Source: Rhodanobacter denitrificans (lineage in GTDB: Bacteria > Pseudomonadota > Gammaproteobacteria > Xanthomonadales > Rhodanobacteraceae). Taken from it: a stretch of 64,000 nucleotides of DNA. The stretch spans positions 1 to 64,000 of the forward strand of contig JAFIHF010000013.1 of NCBI GenBank assembly GCA_017848855.1, in the 5' to 3' direction. A model generated the notes under the pieces. The model did not search any database and was not told where the DNA came from. It saw nothing but the letters and a program-made list of their open reading frames with translations. Below, in pieces: positions 8,571-16,802 of the stretch (position 1 is its first letter; the number at the start of each line of letters is the position of its first letter). The position numbers and the translations under genes were made by a program.

Positions 8571-10286
8571 ATGTCACGTCCCCGCGCCAACGAAACTTCC
8601 CGCCGCCTGCACGCCATCGCCGCGCGCGAGTGGACGTGGCGTCGGCGCGAGTTCGCCGGCGCCGACGCGGAGGACGACGACGCCCTGCCCGCCGACCACC
8701 TGCCGCGCGTCGACCCCGCCGCGCAGGCTGCGCGCGCACGGCGCTGGACCGACACGCTGGCGGCGCTGGGTCGCCTCGACGCCGGCGCGCTCGACGCCGA
8801 GGATCGCATCAACCTCGCCGTCTACCGCCACCAGGTCGAGAGCCTGCATGCGGACCAGCGCTTCCGCGCCTGGCAGATGCCGCTGACCAGCGACAGCGCG
8901 TTCTGGAGCGATTTGGGCTTCACCGCGCGCCGCCCGCTGCGCGACCTCGCCGACGCGGAGCGCTACCTCGGCCTGCTCGCCGACATCCCGCGCTACTTCG
9001 CCGAGCACATCGCGAACATGCGCGAAGGGCTGGCGCGCGGCTTCAGCGTGCCGCGCAGCTCGCTGGGCGGCTGCGCCGCATCCATCGCCGCCGTCGTGCG
9101 CGCGAACGACGAGGGCAACCTGCTGTTCACGCCGCTGCGCCAGCTGCCGCCGAACATCGCGCCCGCCGTGCAGGCGCGCCTGCGCGAAGCCGCGCTGCAC
9201 ACCATCCGCACGGCGGCGATTCCCGCCCATGCGCACCTGCTGGATTTCATGCAGCAGGAATACCTCCCGCACGCGCGCAGCACGCTCGCCGCCAGCGCGC
9301 TGCCCGACGGCGCGGACTACTACCGCGCGCAGATCCGCAAGTTCACCACGCTGGAGCGGTCGCCCGAGGCGATCCACGCGCTGGGCCGCGCCGAGGTGGA
9401 GAAGCTGCAAACGGAGATGCGCCACGCGATCCGCGACACCGGCTTCCAGGGCGACTTCGCCGCCTTCCAGCACTACCTGCGCACCGATCCGCGCTTCTAC
9501 GCCAAGAGCGCCGACGAGCTGCTCAAGCAGGCGGCGTGGATCGCCAACCGCGCCACCGGCGCGCTCGATCGCTGCATCGGCCGCCTGCCGCGGCGGCGCT
9601 TCGAGATCATGCCGGTGCCGGACGAACTGGCGCCCAGCTACACCTACGGCCGCGGCGGCGCGGGCTACTACTTCGTCAACACCTGGAACCTGCCCGCGCG
9701 CCCGCTCTACGCGCTGGCCGCGCTGACCCTGCACGAAGCCGTGCCCGGCCACGCGCTGCAGATGCCGCTGGCCGCCGAGCGCGAGGACCTGCCGCCGTTC
9801 CGCCGCCACGCGCAGAACTCCGCCTACACCGAAGGCTGGGCGCTGTATGCGGAGCGCCTCGGCGTGGAGCTGGGCCTGTACGAAACGCCGTGGGACCGCT
9901 TCGGCTACCTCGGTTTCCAGATCTGGCGCGCCTGCCGGCTGGTGGTGGACACCGGCCTGCACCACTACGGCTGGAGCCGCGAACAGGCCTGCGCCTACCT
10001 GCGCGAGCACACCACGCTGGCCGAACACGAGATCGGCACCGAGGTGGACCGCTACGCCGCCTGGCCCGCGCAGGCGCTGTCCTACTACCTCGGCCAGATG
10101 GCCATCCTCGATGCGCGGGCGCGCGCCGAGCAGGCGCTGGGCGAACGCTTCGACCTGCGCGCCTTCCACGACGCCGTGCTCGCGCCGGGGGCGGTGCCGC
10201 TGCCGGTGCTGCAGCAGGCGATCGATCGCCTCATCGCCGGCGGCGGCCGCTCGCCGTGGGAGCCCGCCGCCGGCCGGACGCGTTGA
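8571..10286 (+). CDS. DUF885 family putative zinc metallopeptidase
   Basis: This 571-residue protein carries the DUF885 signature LHEAVPGHALQ, with a downstream EGWALYAERLG element supplying a likely third ligand. DUF885 proteins are often annotated as periplasmic or cytoplasmic metallopeptidases, but few have been assayed. No clear signal peptide is seen. The ATG at 8571, 4 bp after the peptidase stop, is preferred over in-frame upstream codons because it avoids overlap with that gene. As last gene of the operon it may split collagen-like or Pro/Hyp-rich peptides. That substrate is inference. Confidence 0.85.
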   Translation: MSRPRANETSRRLHAIAAREWTWRRREFAGADAEDDDALPADHLPRVDPAAQAARARRWTDTLAALGRLDAGALDAEDRINLAVYRHQVESLHADQRFRAWQMPLTSDSAFWSDLGFTARRPLRDLADAERYLGLLADIPRYFAEHIANMREGLARGFSVPRSSLGGCAASIAAVVRANDEGNLLFTPLRQLPPNIAPAVQARLREAALHTIRTAAIPAHAHLLDFMQQEYLPHARSTLAASALPDGADYYRAQIRKFTTLERSPEAIHALGRAEVEKLQTEMRHAIRDTGFQGDFAAFQHYLRTDPRFYAKSADELLKQAAWIANRATGALDRCIGRLPRRRFEIMPVPDELAPSYTYGRGGAGYYFVNTWNLPARPLYALAALTLHEAVPGHALQMPLAAEREDLPPFRRHAQNSAYTEGWALYAERLGVELGLYETPWDRFGYLGFQIWRACRLVVDTGLHHYGWSREQACAYLREHTTLAEHEIGTEVDRYAAWPAQALSYYLGQMAILDARARAEQALGERFDLRAFHDAVLAPGAVPLPVLQQAIDRLIAGGGRSPWEPAAGRTR

Positions 10287-10327
10287 GCGCCTACAATGCC
10301 GCTCCCCATCGGCACCACTCCGCACGC

Positions 10328-10789
10328 ATGCACCCCGACGACGACGCCGCGCAACTGGTCCGCTTCATCCGCGACAAGATCCCGCTGGCGCGGGCGATGG
10401 ATTTGGAACTGCTCGCCCACGACGACGGCCGGCTCGTGCTCGGCGCGCCGCTGGCGCCGAACGTCAACGACAAGGGCTGCGCGTTCGGCGGCAGCCTGGT
10501 CAGCCTGATGACGCTCGCCGGCTGGGGCCTGGTGGAACTGGCGTTGCGCGCCCGCGGCCACGACTGCGACGTGTTCGTGGGCGAATCCACCGTGCGCTAC
10601 CTGCAGCCGGTGTGGGCGGATTTCCGCGCCGAGGCGCGGCTGGCCGAAGGCGCGGACTGGAACGCGTTCTTCGCCACCCTGCAGGCGCGCGGCAAGGCGC
10701 GCATCGAAGTGGCCTGCCACGTGCCCGGCACGGACGGCCAGCCCGCCGCCAGCCTGGGCGCCCGCTTCGTGGCCAAGCGCCGCGATTGA
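10328..10789 (+). CDS. YiiD C-terminal-like hotdog thioesterase
   Basis: This 153-residue protein has the hotdog pattern of the YiiD_C group: VNDKGCAFGGSLVSLMTLAGW in the active-site helix region and STVRYLQPVWADF in a central strand. It probably hydrolyses a (fatty) acyl-thioester, but the substrate is unknown. It lies 41 bp past the operon. A TACAAT hexamer (10292-10297) is a possible -10 element, without a convincing -35. Confidence 0.78.
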   Translation: MHPDDDAAQLVRFIRDKIPLARAMDLELLAHDDGRLVLGAPLAPNVNDKGCAFGGSLVSLMTLAGWGLVELALRARGHDCDVFVGESTVRYLQPVWADFRAEARLAEGADWNAFFATLQARGKARIEVACHVPGTDGQPAASLGARFVAKRRD

Positions 10790-10841
10790 AGCGGCGCGCG
10801 CGCCGCCGCAGAATGGCGCGGATTCCCTGGGGACACATCGC

Positions 10842-11255
10842 ATGCGCCGCCTCCCGCTTCCGCTCATCGCCGGCCTCGCCCTGCTGCTCGCCGGCTGCGC
10901 GCAGAACACCCGCAGCGACAGCCTGACCGCCACGCTCAACGCCTACGGCAGCGCGGTGCGCTGGAACGGCCTGCAGAGCGCGCTGCAGTTCGTCGATCCC
11001 AAGGTGCTCAAGGCGCATCCACCCAGCGAGCTCGACCTGGCGCGCTACCAGCAGGTCAACGTCACCGACTACGACGACGGCGCCGGCCCGGTGCCGCTGG
11101 GCGAGAACGAGGTGCAGCAGACCGTGCAGATCCGCTTCGTCAACATCCACACCCAGGCCGAGCGCAGCATCGTCGAGCGCCAGCTGTGGCGCTACGACGA
11201 GCAGGCCAAGCGCTGGTGGCTGGAAAGCGGCCTGCCGGACATCCGCCAGGACTGA
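10842..11255 (+). CDS. Predicted lipoprotein of unknown function
   Basis: This 137-residue protein has a short charged N-terminus, a hydrophobic stretch and a lipobox LLAGC with Cys19 as lipidation site. The mature part is soluble, acidic and tryptophan-containing near the C-terminus (RWWLESGLPD), resembling small NTF2-like envelope proteins. I do not recognise a named family. It is followed closely by a rhodanese-like gene on the same strand. Confidence 0.8.
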   Translation: MRRLPLPLIAGLALLLAGCAQNTRSDSLTATLNAYGSAVRWNGLQSALQFVDPKVLKAHPPSELDLARYQQVNVTDYDDGAGPVPLGENEVQQTVQIRFVNIHTQAERSIVERQLWRYDEQAKRWWLESGLPDIRQD

Positions 11256-11272
11256 ACGCCGCCCGATGCCCG

Positions 11273-11278
11273 TATAAT
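11273..11278 (+). promoter_or_regulatory. Candidate -10 element of rhodanese-like gene
   Basis: A consensus TATAAT lies 49 bp upstream of the ATG at 11327, just past the lipoprotein stop. No good -35 is visible 16-18 bp upstream, so it is only a candidate. Confidence 0.4.
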
Positions 11279-11326
11279 CGCCGGTTCGACCGTACCGGCG
11301 CGGCCGTCGCGCACCCTGGAACCGAC

Positions 11327-11773
11327 ATGCAAGATTTCCTGCACAAGCTGCCCCAGTTCATCGGCAACCACGCGGCGCTGGCCGCGCTGTTCGCGATCCT
11401 GCTGATCGCGCTGATCGTGGTGCAGCTCGGCCTGCTGTTCGGCAAGGTCAAGGAGCTGACGCCGGCCGGCCTGACCCAGCTGATCAACCGCGACAGCCCG
11501 CTCCTGATCGACCTCTCGGCGATCGCCGACTTCGAGAAGATGCACGTGCCCGGCGCGCGCCACGTGCTGATGAGCCAGTTCGACCCCGAGCACAAGGACC
11601 TGGCCAAGGCCAAGGAACTGCCGGTGGTGGTGATGGACAAGGACGGCCGCGGCAACTCGGCGAAAGCCGCGCAGCGGCTGGCCAAGGCCGGCTTCCAGAA
11701 GGTCTACACCCTGGGCGGCGGCGTGCTGTCCTGGCAGCAGGCGCAGTTGCCGGTGGCGAAGGGCAATCGGTAG
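11327..11773 (+). CDS. Membrane-anchored rhodanese-like protein without catalytic Cys
   Basis: This 148-residue protein has one N-terminal transmembrane segment (about residues 17-39) and a rhodanese fold (LLIDLSAIADFEKMHVPGAR). In active rhodaneses a Cys heads the loop after the central strand. Here the strand VVVMDKDGRG has Asp instead, so sulfur transfer by the usual mechanism is unlikely. The architecture is like E. coli YibN. Its TAG stop is followed at once by the gagcgaggagtga repeat. Confidence 0.82.
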   Translation: MQDFLHKLPQFIGNHAALAALFAILLIALIVVQLGLLFGKVKELTPAGLTQLINRDSPLLIDLSAIADFEKMHVPGARHVLMSQFDPEHKDLAKAKELPVVVMDKDGRGNSAKAAQRLAKAGFQKVYTLGGGVLSWQQAQLPVAKGNR

Positions 11774-11862
11774 AGCGAGGAGTGAGTGAAGAGGAGCGAG
11801 AAGTGAGAGAAAGCCGGCAGACTGAAGCTCTTTCTCACTCCTCACTCCTCTTCACTCGCTTC
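11771..11862. repeat. GAGCGAGGAGTGA-type inverted repeat block
   Basis: Purine-rich units (gaggagtgagtgaagagg, gagaagtgagagaaag) are followed after about 15 bases by their pyrimidine complements (ctctttctcactcctcac, tcctcttcactcgcttctc). They could fold into a long imperfect hairpin between two convergent genes. It may serve as a bidirectional terminator. Its left edge contains the TAG stop of the rhodanese-like gene. Confidence 0.7.
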
Positions 11863-12918
11863 TCAAGGATGGATGCCCGCGCGGCTGGCGATGATCTGCG
11901 CCAGCACGTCCGGCGCGTAGTCGAACGAGTCGTAGTACAGCCGCTCTTCCGGCAGGCCCGCGGCCACGAAGCGGTGGCGCGCGATGTCGATCATCGCGGG
12001 CGGGCCGCTCATGTAGACGTCGTGGCCGGAAAGATCGGGATGGTCGGCCAGCACCGCCTCGTGCACCAGCCCGCGACGCCAGCGGTCCGCCGCCGATGAC
12101 TCCGACAGCACGGCGTGGAAGCGCAGTTGCCGCGCCTGCCGCTGCCACCGCTCGATCTGCGGCAGCAGGTACAGATCCGCCGCGTGGCGCACGCCCCAGT
12201 ACACCTCCATCGCGCGGCGCGTGCCCAGTTCGAGGAAGTGCTCGACGATCGCCTTCACCGGCGCGATGCCGGTGCCGCCGGCCACGAAGAGCATCGGCCG
12301 CTCCGAATCCTCGCGCGCCACGAAGGTGCCCAGCGGCCCCTCGATGCGCAGCGTGTCGCCCACCGCGAGGCCGTCGGCCACGCGCGAGGTGAAGCCGCCG
12401 CCGGCGACGTGGCGCACGTGCAGTTCGATCGTGCCGTCCGCCTGCGGCCCGTTCGCGATCGAGAACGGCCGGCGCCGCTGCTCGTCCAGCAGCACGTCGA
12501 GGTATTGCCCGGGCAGCCATTGCAGGCGCGGTTCGCCGACCGCGGGCAGCAGGTGCAGGCCGGTGACGTCGGGCGCGAGCAGGCGCTTCTCCGCCACGCG
12601 CACGCTGAGCCGGCGGCGCGCGATGTCCGCCACCGAGGGCACCTCGCGCGCCGCCAGCAGCAGGTCGCTGGCCGGCACCGCCTGGCACAGCAGCACGGCG
12701 TGGTGCGCGCGCTCGTCCGCGTCCAGCGCCAGCGGCGGATTGCGCGGATACTCGCAGCGCCCGGCCAGCAGGGTGGCCTTGCAGCTGCCGCAGACGCCGG
12801 CGCGGCACGAGTACGGCAAGGCGATGCCGGCGCGCTGCGCGGCCTCCAGCACGGTTTCGCCCGCGGCCACGTCGAAGCGACGGCCGGTGCTCTTCAGGGT
12901 GACGGTGTACACGCGCAC
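11863..12918 (-). CDS. 2Fe-2S flavin reductase, CDP-deoxyglucoseen reductase-like
   Basis: This is a protein of about 351 residues. The N-terminal plant-type ferredoxin domain has cluster ligands in YSCRAGVCGSCKATLLAG plus a later Cys (LLCQAVP). An FAD-binding barrel (RRPFSIANGP) and an NAD(P)-binding domain (LFVAGGTGIAPVKAI, VYMSGPPAMI) follow. The family moves electrons from NAD(P)H via flavin to the iron-sulfur centre. In Xanthomonadales such genes are usually annotated as CDP-6-deoxy-glucoseen reductase, though real partners are unknown. A GTG start at 12918 is chosen because a longer frame would run into the divergent thioesterase gene; GTG at 12912 is an alternative. Confidence 0.83.
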   Translation of the reverse strand: MRVYTVTLKSTGRRFDVAAGETVLEAAQRAGIALPYSCRAGVCGSCKATLLAGRCEYPRNPPLALDADERAHHAVLLCQAVPASDLLLAAREVPSVADIARRRLSVRVAEKRLLAPDVTGLHLLPAVGEPRLQWLPGQYLDVLLDEQRRRPFSIANGPQADGTIELHVRHVAGGGFTSRVADGLAVGDTLRIEGPLGTFVAREDSERPMLFVAGGTGIAPVKAIVEHFLELGTRRAMEVYWGVRHAADLYLLPQIERWQRQARQLRFHAVLSESSAADRWRRGLVHEAVLADHPDLSGHDVYMSGPPAMIDIARHRFVAAGLPEERLYYDSFDYAPDVLAQIIASRAGIHP

Positions 12919-12975
12919 ATTGTCGCCGCGATGGCCGCCGGCCGACAATGCGCGCTTGCGCCACAGGAAAACCCC

Positions 12976-13410
12976 ATGAGCATCTGGCAACAGGACACCG
13001 ATCTCGCACGCATCAACGGCTGGGCCGCGAACACGATGATGGAGACACTGGGCATCCGCTACACCGAAATCGGCGAGGACTGGCTGCGCGGCACCATGCC
13101 GGTGGACCGCCGCACCCACCAGCCCTACGGCCTGCTGCACGGCGGCGCCTCGGTGGCGCTGGCCGAGACGATCGGCAGCACCGCGGCGATGCTCACGCTC
13201 GACCCGGCGAAGTTCCGCGTGGTGGGTTTGGAGATCAACGCGAACCACGTGCGCGGCGTGCGCGAAGGCACGGTCACCGGCACCGCCAGGGCGTTGCACC
13301 TGGGCCGCAGCACCCAGGTGTGGGAGATCCGCATCGAGGACGAGCGGCAGAAGCTGGTGTGCATGTCGCGGCTGACGATGGCGGTGGTGGCGGTGGAGGT
13401 TGGCTCATGA
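12976..13410 (+). CDS. PaaI/YdiI-type hotdog acyl-CoA thioesterase
   Basis: This 144-residue hotdog protein has the conserved HGGASVALAETIGS helix typical of the 4-hydroxybenzoyl-CoA/PaaI group, including a likely catalytic Glu. Related proteins hydrolyse aromatic or DHNA-CoA thioesters; the substrate here is undetermined. AGGAAA precedes the ATG by 5 bases. It is transcribed divergently from the flavin reductase. Confidence 0.83.
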   Translation: MSIWQQDTDLARINGWAANTMMETLGIRYTEIGEDWLRGTMPVDRRTHQPYGLLHGGASVALAETIGSTAAMLTLDPAKFRVVGLEINANHVRGVREGTVTGTARALHLGRSTQVWEIRIEDERQKLVCMSRLTMAVVAVEVGS

Positions 13411-13413
13411 CTC

Positions 13414-13449
13414 CCCTCTCCCCCAACGGCTTGCCGTTGGGGGAGAGGG
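13414..13449. repeat. Palindromic intergenic repeat (CCCTCTCCCCCAACGG)
   Basis: Perfect 16-bp arms (13414-13429 and 13434-13449) flank cttg. It begins 3 bp after the thioesterase stop and could terminate it. Confidence 0.85.
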
Positions 13450-13513
13450 CAGGGTGAGGGGGGCTTTTGATCTGGACAGTGGATCAGTGCAAGGAGCCTC
13501 CCCCTCACCCCAG

Positions 13514-13545
13514 CCCTCTCCCCCGAGCAAGCTCGGGGGAGAGGG
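13514..13545. repeat. Palindromic intergenic repeat (CCCTCTCCCCCGAGC)
   Basis: Perfect 15-bp arms (13514-13528, 13531-13545). It is the second member of a pair with opposite flanking tails (gtgagggg and cccctcac), separated by a 64-bp spacer. An identical hairpin occurs at 25271-25302. Confidence 0.85.
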
Positions 13546-13569
13546 AGCTTCAAGCTGCAAGGACACGCC

Positions 13570-14520
13570 ATGCACGTGAGCGACCACCCCTACGCCCACC
13601 TCACCCCCGACCTCGTGCTCGACGCCGTGGCCGCCTGCGGCCTGTGGCCGGACGGCCGCCTGCTCGCGTTGAACAGCTACGAGAACCGCGTGTGGCAGGT
13701 GGGTCTCGAAGACGGGGCGCCGGTGGTCGCGAAGTTCTACCGCCCCGGGCGCTGGAGCGATGCGGCGATCCTGGAGGAACACGCGTTCGCGCAGGAGCTG
13801 GCCGCGGACGAGGTGCCGATAGTGGCGCCGCTGCTGTTCGGCGGCCGCAGCCTGCTGCGGCACGGCGGCTATCGCTATGCGCTGGCGCCGCGGCGCGGCG
13901 GCCGGGCGCCCACGCTGGAATCGCGCGAGCAACTGGAATGGCTGGGCCGCCTGCTCGCGCGCCTGCACACGGTCGGCGCGCGGCGGCCGTTCGCGCAGCG
14001 CGGCACGCTGGACCGCGCCACGCTGATCGCGCAGCCGATGCAGGCCGTGCTGGCCTCGTCGCTGCTGCCCGCGCACCTGCACGCCGCCTACCGCAACGCC
14101 GCGCTACGCGTGGATGCCGCGGTGGCCGCGCGCCTCGACGCCGTGGGTCCGCTGCGCAGCCTGCGCCTGCACGGCGACTGCCACCCCGGCAACATCCTGT
14201 GGACCGACACCGGTCCGCACTTCGTCGATCTCGACGATGCGCGCATGGGCCCGGCGGTGCAGGACCTGTGGATGCTCGCCGGCGACGACGCGGCGATGCG
14301 CGCGCTGCTGGACGGCTACACCCAGCTGCGCGACTTCGACCACGCGGAACTCGCGCTGGTGCCCGCGCTGCGCGCGATGCGCCAGCTGCACTACGCCGGC
14401 TGGATCGCCCAGCGCTGGCACGATCCCGCCTTTCCCGCCGCGTTCCCGTTCGCGGCCGAGGCGCGCTGGTGGGACGAGCACATCGCCGACCTGCATGAAC
14501 TGGCCGAGGCGCTAGCCTGA
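13570..14520 (+). CDS. srkA: Stress response kinase A (SrkA/YihE family)
   Basis: This 316-residue aminoglycoside-phosphotransferase-like kinase has N-lobe lysine VVAKFYRPGRW, catalytic loop LRLHGDCHPGNILW and metal-binding FVDLDDARMGPAVQDLW. SrkA proteins phosphorylate Ser/Thr and protect cells from stress-induced death, countering MazF-type toxins in E. coli. Length and motifs fit the family. It precedes YgiB/YgiC-like genes, all on the plus strand. Confidence 0.9.
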   Translation: MHVSDHPYAHLTPDLVLDAVAACGLWPDGRLLALNSYENRVWQVGLEDGAPVVAKFYRPGRWSDAAILEEHAFAQELAADEVPIVAPLLFGGRSLLRHGGYRYALAPRRGGRAPTLESREQLEWLGRLLARLHTVGARRPFAQRGTLDRATLIAQPMQAVLASSLLPAHLHAAYRNAALRVDAAVAARLDAVGPLRSLRLHGDCHPGNILWTDTGPHFVDLDDARMGPAVQDLWMLAGDDAAMRALLDGYTQLRDFDHAELALVPALRAMRQLHYAGWIAQRWHDPAFPAAFPFAAEARWWDEHIADLHELAEALA

Positions 14521-14584
14521 GCCGGTCTTTCCCGCACCAGGGCGAACTGCCACACTCGCGCGCACGATTTCACGGAGCGAAACC

Positions 14585-15145
14585 ATGAAACGATCCCGCA
14601 CCGCCGCCCTGCTGCTGATGGGCAGCGCACCGCTGCTGCTGAGCGCCTGCGGCCGCGACGCCGACGCCACCCGCGAAGGCCTGTACACCTCGGTCCAATC
14701 CTGCGTGGCGGCCACCCACGACAGCGCCACCTGCCAGCAGGCGTTCGCCAAGGCCCAGCAGGACGCGGCCAGCAACGCGCCGCGTTTCGCCAACCGCGCG
14801 GAATGCGAGGCGAACTACGGCGCGGACAAGTGCACGGAGCGCAACGACGGCGGCGGCCATTCGTTCTTCGGGCCGATGATGACCGGCTTCTTCCTGTCGC
14901 AGATGCTGCGCAACGGCGCGGCCGCGAACGGCTTCAACAGCGCGCCGGCATTCCGCGACAACCGCGGCGACTGGCGCCGCCCGGACCCGAACGGCAGCAC
15001 CGGCGGCGGCTACGCTGGCGGCGGCGTGTACCGCGGCGGCACCGGCAGCGCGATGGTGCCGGTCAGCGCCACGCCGGACCGCGCGGTGACGGTGAGCCGC
15101 GGCGGCTTCGGCGAATCCGCCAGCGGCCGCGGCTTCGGCGGCTGA
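14585..15145 (+). CDS. DUF1190 (YgiB-like) lipoprotein
   Basis: This 186-residue protein has a signal sequence ending in a lipobox (LLLSAC, Cys22), a Cys-containing central part (SVQSCVAATHDSATCQQAF, AECEANYGADKC) and a Gly/Ser-rich tail. This is the DUF1190/YgiB pattern. It is paired with a YgiC-like ATP-grasp gene with 1-bp overlap, the same pairing as in enterobacteria. Function is unknown, probably envelope-related. Confidence 0.85.
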   Translation: MKRSRTAALLLMGSAPLLLSACGRDADATREGLYTSVQSCVAATHDSATCQQAFAKAQQDAASNAPRFANRAECEANYGADKCTERNDGGGHSFFGPMMTGFFLSQMLRNGAAANGFNSAPAFRDNRGDWRRPDPNGSTGGGYAGGGVYRGGTGSAMVPVSATPDRAVTVSRGGFGESASGRGFGG

Positions 15146-16323
15146 TGCGCCGCGTCGCCTGCGCCCCGCGCCCCGACTGGCGCGCCAAGGCCGCCACCTG
15201 CGGCTTCGGCTTCCACACCATCGACGACGCGCCGTACTGGGACGAGTCGGCGTACTACGCGTTCAGCCTGCGCGAGATCGAGCGCGACATCGAGGCGCCC
15301 ACCGAAGAGCTGCATGCGATGGCGCTGGACATGGTCGAGCGCGTGCTCGCCAGCGAGGCACTGCTGCGCCGGCTGGCGATCCCCGAGGCGTACTGGGACT
15401 GGATCGCGCGCAGCTGGCGCGAACGCGCGCCGCACCTCTACGGGCGCATGGACTTCGCCTACGACGGCACCGGCCCGGCCAAACTCTACGAGCTCAACTA
15501 CGACACGCCCACCTCGCTGTTCGAAGCGGCGTTCTTCCAGTGGCAGTGGCTGGAAGACCAGCTTGCGCGCAACGCACTGCCGGCCGGCGCCGACCAGTTC
15601 AACTCGATCCAGGAGTCGCTGGTGGAAGCGTTCGGCACGATCGCGCGCGGCATCGCGCGGCCGTTCCGTTTCGCCGCGATGCGCGATTCGACGGAAGACC
15701 GGGGCACCGTCGCCTACCTGCGCGACTGCGCGCTGCAGGCCGGCATCGACAGCGAGCTGCTGGCGATCGAGGACATCGGCCTCACCGCCGACGGCCGCTA
15801 CACCGACCTCGACGACCGGGTGATCGGCTGCCTGTTCAAGCTGTACCCGCTGGAAGACCTGTTCCGCGAATCCTTCGGCCGCTACCTGCCGCGATCGGGC
15901 CTGCAGCTGATCGAGCCGCCGTGGAAGGCGATCCTCAGCAACAAGGGCATCCTGCCGCTGCTGTGGGAAACGCACGCCGGCCACCCCAACCTGCTGCCGG
16001 CCACGTTCGACGACGGCGGCGCGCTGCCGCCGGGCTGGGTGCGCAAGCCGCTGCACTCGCGCGAGGGCGCGAACATCGCGATGCACCTGCCCGACGGCCG
16101 CGAGCTCGCCACCGGCGGACCCTACGACGGCCCGTGCATCCGCCAGGCCTGCCAGCCGCTCACCGCCTTCGACGGCCACTACCCGCTGGTCGGCAGCTGG
16201 GTGGTGGGCGACCGTGCCTGCGGCATGGGCCTGCGCGAAGACGCCACGCCGATCACGAAGGACAGTGCGCGCTTCGTGCCGCACGCCATCGTGGCGGAAG
16301 CGCGCGGCGTGTTGATCGCGTAA
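15145..16323 (+). CDS. ygiC: YgiC-like ATP-grasp ligase (glutathionylspermidine synthase family)
   Basis: This 392-residue protein matches the C-terminal synthetase domain of glutathionylspermidine synthase, with YELNYDTPTSLFEAAFFQW and the late segment AILSNKGILPLLW. It forms a C-N ligase-type ATP-grasp active site but lacks the amidase domain, so true glutathionylspermidine synthesis is doubtful. The start overlaps the YgiB stop (TGATG), pointing to translational coupling. It probably modifies an unknown peptide or protein. Confidence 0.88.
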   Translation: MRRVACAPRPDWRAKAATCGFGFHTIDDAPYWDESAYYAFSLREIERDIEAPTEELHAMALDMVERVLASEALLRRLAIPEAYWDWIARSWRERAPHLYGRMDFAYDGTGPAKLYELNYDTPTSLFEAAFFQWQWLEDQLARNALPAGADQFNSIQESLVEAFGTIARGIARPFRFAAMRDSTEDRGTVAYLRDCALQAGIDSELLAIEDIGLTADGRYTDLDDRVIGCLFKLYPLEDLFRESFGRYLPRSGLQLIEPPWKAILSNKGILPLLWETHAGHPNLLPATFDDGGALPPGWVRKPLHSREGANIAMHLPDGRELATGGPYDGPCIRQACQPLTAFDGHYPLVGSWVVGDRACGMGLREDATPITKDSARFVPHAIVAEARGVLIA

Positions 16324-16353
16324 GCTGCACGCCTTTGCCTGCGAGACAAGCGC

Positions 16354-16788
16354 GTGCGCCAGATCCTGTTCCGCCTGATCGGCATCCTCGAAGTGGCCGG
16401 CGGCGGCTACGGCATGATCCAGATGCTGTATCGCCTGCTGCCGTTCCGCGCGCACGAGGGCGTGCTCGCGCTGATCGGCCTCGCCCTGTACGCCTTCGTG
16501 CTGGTCGCCGGCGTGCTGCTGCTGGAGAACAGCGAGCGCGGCGTGCGCTGGTCGGGCTGGGCGCAGCTGCTGCAGCTGCCGCTGATCGCCACGCCGGTGT
16601 TCAGCTGGGCGCTGCACTGCGGCGGCTACGTCAACGTGTTCGCCACCCTGCACCTGCCGCCGCACCTGGAACTGACCGCGCACTTCGGCAGCCAGGCCTT
16701 CGTGCTAGCCGTGGGCGGCCCCGCCGCGTCGCATCTGGGCATCAACCTGCTGGCGCTGCTGTCGTGGCTGGCGTTGAAGCTGCGTTGA
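16354..16788 (+). CDS. Small integral membrane protein
   Basis: This 144-residue protein has about four hydrophobic helices (near residues 5-25, 38-58, 70-88 and 118-143). It begins with GTG 30 bp after the YgiC stop. No family recognised. Codon use matches neighbouring genes, so it is likely a real gene and part of the preceding transcription unit. Confidence 0.7.
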   Translation: MRQILFRLIGILEVAGGGYGMIQMLYRLLPFRAHEGVLALIGLALYAFVLVAGVLLLENSERGVRWSGWAQLLQLPLIATPVFSWALHCGGYVNVFATLHLPPHLELTAHFGSQAFVLAVGGPAASHLGINLLALLSWLALKLR

Positions 16789-16802
16789 GCGCGTAGGAAA
16801 GA

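Noticed and set aside
10292-10297. TACAAT (and a similar TACAAT at 23306-23311) as definite promoters
   Set aside because: Good -10 matches, but no acceptable -35 at the right distance; kept only as a remark.
12919-13299. N-terminal extension of the flavin reductase frame
   Set aside because: It would overlap the divergent thioesterase gene antisense and precedes the ferredoxin domain start with unrelated sequence.
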